Shown here piece by piece: positions 14,163 through 19,756 of a DNA stretch of 29,537 bases. A model generated the notes under the pieces. The model was not told where the DNA came from. It saw nothing but the letters and a program-made list of their open reading frames with translations, and did not search any database. The stretch comes from JAFGBZ01 sp043817715. GTDB lineage: Archaea; Iainarchaeota; Iainarchaeia; Iainarchaeales; JAFGBZ01. Within the stretch, counting starts at the first letter, position 1. Every line of letters starts with the position of its first letter. Location of the stretch: NCBI GenBank assembly GCA_043817715.1, contig JBDRGO010000059.1:1-29537 (forward strand). The letters run 5' to 3'. A program made the translations under genes and the position numbers.

Positions 14163-14180
14163 ATTAGTGGAAGTAAGGGG
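14163..14180 (+). repeat. ORB-like element C
   Basis: ATTAGTGGAAGTAAGGGG, sharing the first 12 bases and the G-run with elements A and B, in the same direction as B. Confidence 0.55.
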
Positions 14181-14184
14181 ATAT

Positions 14185-14212
14185 GCATTATAATGCAGGG
14201 AAAGATTCCTGC
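14185..14212. repeat. Palindrome and hairpin beside xerA
   Basis: GCATTATAATGC (14185-14196) is a perfect 12-bp palindrome, and GCAGG (14195-14199) pairs with CCTGC (14208-14212). It lies just past the 3' end of xerA. It could be a terminator, a Xer-binding site, or part of the putative origin. Confidence 0.4.
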
Positions 14213-14226
14213 AGGGCTGTCGTGCT

Positions 14227-15111
14227 CTAAATTTTTATGTTATCTAAAGGTGATTTCACTTTTTTTAGTTCTTTGGTTGAAACATGGGTGTATATTTGGG
14301 TTGTTGACAAATTGCTGTGTCCCAGCAATTCCTGTATTTTTCTTATGTTTTCTCCTGCTTCAAGAAGATGGGTGGCATAGCTATGGCGCAATTTATGCGG
14401 GGTAACATGTTTTTGAATTCCTGCTTTTTTTGCCGCATTTCTCATTATTCTTTGAATGGTGTCTGTTGAAAGTGGTGTTCCGTTTTTCTTTGAAAACACT
14501 TCCCTTGTTTTTATTTTTTTTCTTTCAATGTATTTTTTGATTTCTTTGCACCAGTTTTCTGACAAAATTATTATCCTGTCCTTGTTTCCTTTTCCTCCCT
14601 CAATTTTTCCCATTCTTTCCTTTAAATTCAGGTTTTCTATTTTTATTTTTACCAATTCCCCTACTCTTAATCCTGATGCATACAGAAGCTTAATCATCAG
14701 CCTGTTTCTGCCTGGCTTTACTGCCTTTAATAATGCAATTATTTCTTCTTTTGTCAGTACAGTTGGAAGGGATTTTCCTTTTTTTGCCGGCTTTATATCC
14801 TCTAAAATCTTTTTTTTAAGCAGTTTATGGTAATAGAATTTCAGAGAAGAATGAATTAATGCAAGGGTTGAGTTATTTACCTTGTTTTGTTCCTTTTCCC
14901 AGGAAAGAAACATCACAACATCTGCTCTTTCGCATTGTTCTGCTGGTTTTTTGCAGAATTCAAGGAATTTCTGTAAATAAAGTGTGTACATTTTGATTGT
15001 TTTCTGGCTGTATCCTGCTATGCTGAGCTCTGCTTTGTATAAGTCAATGGTTTTTTGTATTCTGTTTTCTTCTGTTTTTTCTGTCTTTTCTTCTGTTTTT
15101 TTAGTCATCAT
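14227..15111 (-). CDS. xerA: XerA-type tyrosine recombinase
   Basis: A site-specific recombinase; in archaea XerA resolves chromosome dimers at dif. The 294 residues have a SAM-like N-terminal core-binding domain (about 18-105) and a catalytic domain with Arg149 (ASGLRVGEL), Lys174 (GGKGNKDR), His239 and Arg242 (HKLRHSYATHLLEAG), His265 (LLGHSNLSTTQ) and nucleophile Tyr274 (IYTH). All six active-site residues are present. AAAGGA precedes two adjacent ATGs (15111, 15108); the second has the better spacing. It is not obviously part of an integrated element: no attachment repeats or phage genes flank it, which favours the housekeeping XerA. Confidence 0.9.
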   Translation of the reverse strand: MMTKKTEEKTEKTEENRIQKTIDLYKAELSIAGYSQKTIKMYTLYLQKFLEFCKKPAEQCERADVVMFLSWEKEQNKVNNSTLALIHSSLKFYYHKLLKKKILEDIKPAKKGKSLPTVLTKEEIIALLKAVKPGRNRLMIKLLYASGLRVGELVKIKIENLNLKERMGKIEGGKGNKDRIIILSENWCKEIKKYIERKKIKTREVFSKKNGTPLSTDTIQRIMRNAAKKAGIQKHVTPHKLRHSYATHLLEAGENIRKIQELLGHSNLSTTQIYTHVSTKELKKVKSPLDNIKI

Positions 15112-15173
15112 ATTCCTTTTGTTTTTGTTTGTTAATAAAGTTTTTTAAAGACATTTATTTACCCTAAATACTT

Positions 15174-15374
15174 ATGGCCAGAACTAAAAGAAAAGAAGGG
15201 CGTCCGCTTTCGGAAAAACCAGAGGACAAAATTTGGAAAGAGGAATTCAAAAAAATGACTTTAGATGACCACAAGCAGAAGCTCAGAGAATTAGGGTTAG
15301 AGGAAGAAGATCTTGAAGAATTTGACAAAGCGTTTGATGAAGAAAAACCCAAAAAACAAAAACTTCCCCAATAA
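15174..15374 (+). CDS. Small highly charged protein of unknown function
   Basis: A 66-residue protein, about half Lys, Arg, Glu and Asp, starting ARTKRKEGRPLSEKPEDKIW, with a helical centre (LDDHKQKLRELGLEEEDLEEFDKAF) and a basic end. No family is recognised. A TATA-like TTTTTTAAAG (15141-15150) lies about 27 bases before the ATG and there is no SD, the arrangement of a leaderless archaeal gene. It is divergent from xerA with 62 bp between starts. The clear promoter and protein-like composition make it a probable real gene. Confidence 0.6.
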   Translation: MARTKRKEGRPLSEKPEDKIWKEEFKKMTLDDHKQKLRELGLEEEDLEEFDKAFDEEKPKKQKLPQ

Positions 15375-15704
15375 TCCCGCAGTTAATGCATGCAGTTAAT
15401 GCTGTGTTTATTTGAATTTGTTTTATTCAATTTTTTTAATTTTTTTATTTTGCCTGAATTTCCGGGTTATCTTTTTTTAATTCATTGGTTGAATTTCTTT
15501 TTGCGTCTTGTTTTGTTTACTTTTTGTTTTTTTGTTTGATTCATTTCTTTATTGAATTTATTTTTTTTGTTTACTTTTTGTTTTTTTGTTTGATTCATTT
15601 CTTTATTGAATTTATTTTTTTTGTTTACTTTTTGTTTTTTTGTTTCTTTTTATGCTTGAATCCAATGCATTGATTGAAATTCTTTTTGCAGTTTATTTCT
15701 TTTC
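15375..15704. other. Gene-free T-rich spacer containing a 54-bp repeat
   Basis: The spacer is overwhelmingly T and G on the plus strand and contains the tandem repeat listed below. The only long frame in it (15485-15673) translates to a Phe-rich string created by the repeat and is not credible. Confidence 0.5.
15511..15645. repeat. 54-bp tandem repeat, about 2.5 copies
   Basis: TTTGTTTAC recurs at 54-bp steps (its last C at 15520, 15574 and 15628) within otherwise identical units; the third copy breaks off after about 17 bases. The unit includes GATTCATTTCTTTATTG. Near-identity suggests recent slippage or unequal exchange. Confidence 0.85.
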
Positions 15705-16388
15705 ATGATTAAAGTTGTTTTTTTTGATTTGGATAATACTTTGATTGATTTTATGCGGATGAAAAAGCTTTCCTGTGATGCTGCATTGGATGCAATGATT
15801 TCTTTTGGCTTAAATATGTCTAAGCCTAAAGCAAGAAAATTATTGTTTGAGCTTTACGGCGAGCAGGGAATTGAGCATCAGCATATTTTTCAGGATTTTC
15901 TGAAAAAATACTGTGGAACAGTTGATTACAGAATGCTTTCTGCGGCAATTACTTCTTACCGAAGGGTGCAGCTGGGTTTTCTTGAGCCTTATCCTTCAGT
16001 AAGGCAGACTTTGGTTAAATTAAAGGAAATGAATTTAAGGCTTGGAATTGTTTCTGATGCCCCGCGTTTAAAGGCCTGGATGCGGTTAACTGAAATGAAT
16101 TTATCTGAATTTTTTGAGGAAGTCATTACATTGGATGATTCAGGCGCATTAAAGCCTGATCCGAAACCATTTGAAATGGCTTTAAAAAAATTCAATATTG
16201 CCTCAAATGAAGTGATTTTTGTCGGGGATAACCCTGAAAGGGACATTAAAGGGGCAAATATTGCGGGGTTTTATACTGCCTTGGCAGAATACGGGCAGAC
16301 AATTAAATCAAAAAACAATGAACCCAATTTTGTCCTTAAAAAACCAAGCGATTTAATCAATGTGATTGAGAAAATTAATAAGCATTAA
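15705..16388 (+). CDS. HAD-superfamily hydrolase (phosphatase-like)
   Basis: A 227-residue haloacid dehalogenase-fold hydrolase, subfamily IA. Motif I is FFDLDNTL with nucleophile Asp8 and acid/base Asp10; motif II is IVSDAP (Ser117); motif III supplies Lys150 (LKPDPKPFE); motif IV is FVGDNPERDIKGA (Asp175, Asp180). A helical cap domain lies between about 18 and 95. These are the features of phosphoglycolate-phosphatase-like enzymes; the substrate cannot be told. The ATG at 15705 has no clear SD. The following 132 bp contain no gene. Confidence 0.88.
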   Translation: MIKVVFFDLDNTLIDFMRMKKLSCDAALDAMISFGLNMSKPKARKLLFELYGEQGIEHQHIFQDFLKKYCGTVDYRMLSAAITSYRRVQLGFLEPYPSVRQTLVKLKEMNLRLGIVSDAPRLKAWMRLTEMNLSEFFEEVITLDDSGALKPDPKPFEMALKKFNIASNEVIFVGDNPERDIKGANIAGFYTALAEYGQTIKSKNNEPNFVLKKPSDLINVIEKINKH

Positions 16389-16520
16389 CAAAACCAATAA
16401 AATTTAATAAAACAAAATTTAATAAAATTCATTGAATTTGAAAGCAATAAAAAGCAATCAAACACAAATAATTTTTAATTAACTTTATTCGGTTTTTAAT
16501 TTTTAATTTAAACTGTTTTT

Positions 16521-17030
16521 TTATGTTTTGGTTGGAAAAATTATGCGGCAATCAGTTTCTTTTATGCTGCAGTCGCAGTATGCTTCTGCTTGTTTTTTCA
16601 ATAATTCAGAGTAATAGCCTATTTCTTCCGGCAAGGTTTCAGTGTCTCCGCAGTAAAAATTTATTTTAAATTCTTGTTTTTCAGAGTAAATATATTCAAT
16701 TTTTTTTCCCCCGCCCATAAAATATTCATACTGGCTTCCTGAAAGAATGCATAACTGGCTTTCTTTAATTCCTGGGATTGCTGTTGCAGAAATGCCTGAA
16801 TTTTTTTCAAATTCTACTGGAAGCATGGTTTTAAACAGCGTGTATTTTGTTGTATTGGCTTCTATAAGTGTTTTCTGCAATTTGGGCAGGGTTGGTCCGG
16901 CTTCATTTCCGGCGTTATTTATCTCTGGACTGGAAAGGTTTCTCATTAAAGAAACAAGGATAATCTGCTGGAATAAAAGATATAAAACTATCAAAATGCC
17001 CAGTATTACAATTATTTTTTTTATGTTCAT
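16521..17030 (-). CDS. Membrane-anchored protein of unknown function, Cys-containing
   Basis: A 169-residue protein with one N-terminal membrane helix (about 5-27, IKKIIVILGILIVLYLLFQQI) and a soluble remainder, probably outside the cell. The exposed part has five cysteines, four of them in the last 50 residues (FYCGD, YCDCS, DCRI), suggesting disulfides. No family is recognised. It is transcribed opposite to its neighbours. Confidence 0.6.
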   Translation of the reverse strand: MNIKKIIVILGILIVLYLLFQQIILVSLMRNLSSPEINNAGNEAGPTLPKLQKTLIEANTTKYTLFKTMLPVEFEKNSGISATAIPGIKESQLCILSGSQYEYFMGGGKKIEYIYSEKQEFKINFYCGDTETLPEEIGYYSELLKKQAEAYCDCSIKETDCRIIFPTKT

Positions 17031-17115
17031 ACCCTTATTCTCTTTTTTTTTGATTTAATTTCTTTTCCTTTTAATTTCCTGTTCCACTGGCTTTGACCTT
17101 TTTGTGCCTGGCACA

Positions 17116-17195
17116 AGTTTAATCTAAGAAAAGTTTAATTTGAGAAAATTTTAATCTAAGAAAGGTTTAGCCTTCTCTTGGTTTAGTCTGAGAAC
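17116..17195. repeat. Degenerate 16-bp tandem repeat, five units
   Basis: Units start at 17116, 17132, 17148, 17164 and 17180, with consensus AGTTTAATCTAAGAAA. Units 1-3 are close, unit 4 is diverged in its second half, unit 5 reads GGTTTAGTCTGAGAA. It lies between two oppositely directed genes in a 284-bp gap that otherwise shows nothing. Confidence 0.7.
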
Positions 17196-17314
17196 CGCAA
17201 ATAATTTATTTTTCCAATACTTTTTTTCCTTTTTTTAATGGTTTGGATTTCTTCACAGTTTTCTTTTTATTTCCTTTGTTTCACTATTTTTTATTCTGGT
17301 TTAAGGGGATTTTT

Positions 17315-17473
17315 ATGGCTTTACTTTCTACTGTGGTTGAAAAAAGATTTTCTTATGAATATACTACTCTCAAGAGGAAATGCCTTAATTGCAATACTGA
17401 ATTAATTTCACAAGACAATATTTATTCAAGGCGTTTCTGTTCAGAGCAATGCAAGCTGAATTACCTGCTTTAA
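17315..17473 (+). CDS. Small zinc-finger-like protein
   Basis: A 52-residue protein beginning MALLSTVVEKRF. Four cysteines in the pattern C-x2-C...C-x3-C (KCLNCNTEL...FCSEQCKL) form a likely zinc-binding site similar to MYM/FCS-type fingers. I chose ATG 17315 because AAGGGGAT lies directly upstream (17303-17310) and the longer frame from 17243 adds an implausible Phe-rich leader. It ends nine bases before nadE and is probably co-transcribed with it. Function unknown. Confidence 0.65.
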   Translation: MALLSTVVEKRFSYEYTTLKRKCLNCNTELISQDNIYSRRFCSEQCKLNYLL

Positions 17474-17482
17474 GGCATTAAA

Positions 17483-18232
17483 ATGTTTGAATCCAACTTA
17501 GAGTTACTGCGTTTAAAACAGGCTTTAAAGGATTTTTTTGCACTAAGTTCCTGTACTGGAATTGCATTAGGGTTTTCAGGCGGGGTTGACTCTGCGGTAT
17601 GCCTGAAATTGCTGGTTGATTCAATCAGAAAGGAGAAAATTATTGTTCTTTTAATGCCTGAAAAAAAAAACAAAATTACCTCTGAATGCGAGAATTACTG
17701 CAATGAATTAGGGGTAAAATATTTTGTAATTGAATTGAATTCTTTAATTTCTTCTTTTTCCTGCATTCTCTGGAAGGAATCATTTATTGCCAATGCAAAC
17801 CTTAAGGCAAGGCTGAGAATGCTTTTGCTTTACCATTATACTAATTCAAATAATTTTCTTGTGTGCGGAACAGGAAACAAATCAGAGTTAATGCTTGGTT
17901 ATTTCACTAAATTCGGCGATGGCGCAAATGATTTTCTTCCATTAGGTTCTTTGTATAAAACACAGGTAATTGAACTGGCAAAAGAACTTAATGTTCCGAA
18001 AAAATTCATTGAAAGAATTCCTTCTGCCGGGCTTTGGGAAAATCAGACTGATGAAAAAGAGCTTGGCGCAAACTATGAATTAATTGATGAAATCCTGATT
18101 AATGTATTTGATAAAAACATTTCTTTCAGCGAATTAAAAAAGAAAAAGAAATTTCCTGAAAAAATTCTTTTATCTCTGGAAAAAAGAATCAATTCAAATA
18201 AGCATAAAATAAGTTTGCCAAAAATTCTTTGA
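17483..18232 (+). CDS. nadE: NAD+ synthetase, ammonia-dependent type
   Basis: Converts deamido-NAD+ to NAD+ with ATP and ammonia, the last step of NAD synthesis. The 249 residues include the ATP-pyrophosphatase P-loop FSGGVDSA (31-38), the family block CGTGNKSELMLGYFTKFGDGANDFLPLGSLYKTQV (about 128-162) and SAGLWENQTDEKELG (about 181-195). No glutaminase domain is present, so ammonia must be supplied free or by a partner. Length is normal for archaeal NadE. Confidence 0.94.
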   Translation: MFESNLELLRLKQALKDFFALSSCTGIALGFSGGVDSAVCLKLLVDSIRKEKIIVLLMPEKKNKITSECENYCNELGVKYFVIELNSLISSFSCILWKESFIANANLKARLRMLLLYHYTNSNNFLVCGTGNKSELMLGYFTKFGDGANDFLPLGSLYKTQVIELAKELNVPKKFIERIPSAGLWENQTDEKELGANYELIDEILINVFDKNISFSELKKKKKFPEKILLSLEKRINSNKHKISLPKIL

Positions 18233-18277
18233 ATCTGCTTTACCAAAAATTCTTTAATATAAGTGATATTATATTAT

Positions 18278-18283
18278 TGGTGA
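18278..18283 (+). promoter_or_regulatory. SD sequence fixing the TTG start of the first pilin
   Basis: TGGTGA lies six bases before TTG 18290. It supports the TTG, which gives a correct short class III signal peptide. Confidence 0.55.
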
Positions 18284-18289
18284 ATTTTT

Positions 18290-18706
18290 TTGTTTAATGA
18301 TTTGCGTGCCCAGACCTCTGTTGAATTTCTTGTATTGACTTCTTTTTTGTTTTTGGCTGCCGGGCTTCTGCTTATTTATTCCTTTAATTTGGTTTCTGAT
18401 TCAATTGTTTTTTCAATGGCGGAAAAAACAGTTAATGTTCTGGGTTCGGCAAGCGATTCAGTAAGTATTCTTTCTCCGCAGTCCCAGAAAATTGTTTCAG
18501 TTGAACTGCCTGAAGGGGTTGATTCGTTTTCAGTTGAAGAAAAAAGAGTGCTGATTCGTCTGGTCAGGGGGGAAAAAACAAATGATTTCTGGTTTGCAAC
18601 AAAGAATAATTTGACTCCTGAAAGTTTTTCAACTGAAAGGGGAATTTATTATTTTAAAGTGGTTTTTGGCGCTGATGGAAATGTTTCTGTTTCGGAGGTA
18701 AGCTGA
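18290..18706 (+). CDS. Type IV pilin-like protein with class III signal peptide (1)
   Basis: A 138-residue prepilin. The N-terminus MFNDLRA-QTSVEFLVLTSFLFLAAGLLLIY fits the archaeal class III signal: short charged n-region, cleavage after Arg-Ala, then Q-x-S-x-E-F and a hydrophobic assembly helix (about 8-30). The rest is a small beta-rich head (residues about 40-138) without cysteines. A prepilin peptidase (EppA/PibD type) would process it; none is in the window. It is the first gene of the pilus-like cluster. Its stop TGA (18704-18706) overlaps an ATG with GGAGG upstream that opens a mini-ORF. Confidence 0.85.
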   Translation: MFNDLRAQTSVEFLVLTSFLFLAAGLLLIYSFNLVSDSIVFSMAEKTVNVLGSASDSVSILSPQSQKIVSVELPEGVDSFSVEEKRVLIRLVRGEKTNDFWFATKNNLTPESFSTERGIYYFKVVFGADGNVSVSEVS

Positions 18707-18907
18707 TGAAATTTTTTTTATTCAAAAGCAGGCTGATGGAATTTTTTGGGGTTATTAATTGCTTTGGGAATTTCAATGGAATTTTTTGGATTTTTTATTG
18801 CATGTGTTTCAAAGGGGTTTTTGATGGAATTTGATTTATTATTTGTTTTTGCGGAATTGATGAATTTGCCTGAATTATTGCATGTTTTTGTTTTTGGAGG
18901 ATTCTGA
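18706..18907 (+). other. Chain of three overlapping mini-ORFs between two pilin genes
   Basis: Three short frames tile this spacer: 18706-18834 (42 residues, GGAGG at 18694-18698, Phe-rich), 18831-18860 (9 residues, TTG start overlapping the previous stop) and 18860-18907 (15 residues). The last stop overlaps the ATG of the next pilin, whose SD GGAGG (18896-18900) lies in its final codons. The motif TGATGGAATTTTTTGG recurs in degenerate form, suggesting duplication. They may be coupling leaders or decayed duplicates of a gene start; no protein function is claimed. Confidence 0.4.
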
Positions 18908-19263
18908 TGAATTCTTTTGGGCAGGCTTCATTTGAGTTTCTTTTCGGAGTTGGAATAGTTTTAGTGATTTTTGCTTTAAGCATTTTCGGACTGTTTGGTT
19001 TCAATATGCAGGCGAATGCCTCAGTTGATGTTCTTTCAAAGCAGGCTGAATGCAATAAGGTTCTGGCTTTAACCGAGCTTGTGCAGGGAAAGCAGGGAAA
19101 AATTCATTCAATTCAATTGGCTTTTGATGCAAATGTTTATGAAAATTTTATTGAAATAAGCCCGGTTACCTGTTTTTCTTCTTTTTTATTGCAGGAAACT
19201 TCGCTTTCGCCTGGCACAATTAAGGCTGAATTTAATGGAGTGGCTGTATTTGTTTCAAATTAA
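18907..19263 (+). CDS. Type IV pilin-like protein with class III signal peptide (2)
   Basis: A 118-residue prepilin starting MNSFG-QASFEFLFGVGIVLVIFALSIFGLF. Cleavage is predicted after Gly5, leaving Gln at +1 and Glu at +5, the classic archaeal pattern. The head is small, with Cys48 and Cys88 possibly forming a disulfide (AECNK, VTCFS). GGAGG stands six bases before the ATG. Probably a minor pilin, given the small head and its position among other pilin-like genes. It overlaps the next gene by 29 bases. Confidence 0.83.
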   Translation: MNSFGQASFEFLFGVGIVLVIFALSIFGLFGFNMQANASVDVLSKQAECNKVLALTELVQGKQGKIHSIQLAFDANVYENFIEISPVTCFSSFLLQETSLSPGTIKAEFNGVAVFVSN

Positions 19264-19756
19264 ATTAAATTCAAAAGGCCAGGCAATTTTTGACCTTGTT
19301 TTTGCTTCATTTATTTTTATGCTTGTTCTGACTATGGTTATTTCCCTGTATCATACTGCGTTAGTTGAATCAAATTCATTGAATCGGGATGAATTAATGC
19401 AGGAAAAGGCATTTTTTGCAGTTGAAAGGCTTTTGAATTCACAGGGAGTTCCAAAAAACTGGCACGAGCTTTCAGTTAATGACATTAATTCAATTGGTTT
19501 GCTGAATGCAGAAGGAATTGTTTCAGAGGACAAATTATCTGCATTCATTAATTTAGGGGATTATGCTTCAGCAAAGGAAAAATTCGGAATTCAGAATTAT
19601 GAATTTTATTTTTATTTCAGTTTTTCCGGCGATCCCCCAGTCCAATCTGGACTGCCTTTGGATGCAGATCTTGATTCAGTTGTGCTCAGAAGAATTGTTC
19701 CATATAAAGGAGGTGAAGCAGAAGTTGATTTCACAGTATATCAGATATGGCAATAA
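19235..19756 (+). CDS. Pilin-like protein (3)
   Basis: A 173-residue pilin-like protein: NSKG-QAIFDLVFASFIFMLVLTMVISLYH is a slightly degenerate class III signal in which Asp replaces the usual Glu at +5. A helical stalk (LVESNSLNRDELMQEKAFFAVERLL) and a globular part follow. The ATG at 19235 overlaps pilin 2 by 29 bases; a TTG at 19250 with GGAG nine bases upstream would give a shorter, more typical n-region and may be the true start. It resembles bacterial minor pilins in size. Its 3' end overlaps the large VWA gene. Confidence 0.75.
   Translation: MEWLYLFQIKLNSKGQAIFDLVFASFIFMLVLTMVISLYHTALVESNSLNRDELMQEKAFFAVERLLNSQGVPKNWHELSVNDINSIGLLNAEGIVSEDKLSAFINLGDYASAKEKFGIQNYEFYFYFSFSGDPPVQSGLPLDADLDSVVLRRIVPYKGGEAEVDFTVYQIWQ
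19706..19716 (+). promoter_or_regulatory. Strong SD deciding the start of the VWA/propeller gene
   Basis: AAAGGAGGTGA is the best SD in the region and lies eight bases before TTG 19725, inside the end of the preceding gene. It argues against the ATG at 19563, which would add 54 implausible residues. Confidence 0.7.

Larger units (their letters stand above)
13328..14180. other. Putative replication origin region
   Basis: Three copies of ATTAGTGGAAGT-NN-GGG occur in this 853-bp stretch and I found none elsewhere in the window. Copies A and B face each other across very A+T-rich DNA; C follows B in the same direction. The segments 13343-13440 and about 13990-14066 are nearly pure A/T and could be unwinding elements. 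Inverted ORB sites around an A+T-rich element are the known plan of archaeal origins bound by Orc1/Cdc6. Across this zone the plus strand changes from A-rich to T-rich, as expected at an origin. No cdc6 gene is in the window. Alternatives are recombination sites for the nearby XerA or operators. Confidence 0.5.
13883..14226. other. Gene-free 344-bp spacer, T-rich on plus strand
   Basis: No convincing gene is seen. It contains ORB-like elements B and C, a strongly A+T-rich stretch (about 13990-14066), an isolated GGGGG at 14134-14138, and the palindrome/hairpin at 14185-14212. Confidence 0.5.

Noticed and set aside
13328..14180. Repeats near xerA as recombinase core (dif/att) sites
   Set aside because: The repeated unit is not itself a two-armed palindrome with a short spacer, and it carries a G-run. 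That fits ORB better than Xer arms, though it is not excluded.
15511..15645. CRISPR array
   Set aside because: The units are directly joined, with no unique spacers between short repeats, and no cas genes are near.
15485..15673. Protein gene of 62 Phe-rich residues
   Set aside because: The frame is only the translation of the T-rich 54-bp repeat, with no SD or promoter.
17243..17314. Longer N-terminus for the small zinc-finger protein
   Set aside because: The extra 24 residues are Phe-rich and lack an SD, while ATG 17315 has AAGGGGAT in the right place.
19563..19724. Longer N-terminus for the VWA/propeller protein from ATG 19563
   Set aside because: It would overlap the preceding gene by almost 200 bases, has no SD and gives no sensible signal. 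TTG 19725 has an excellent SD and a pilin-like N-terminus.
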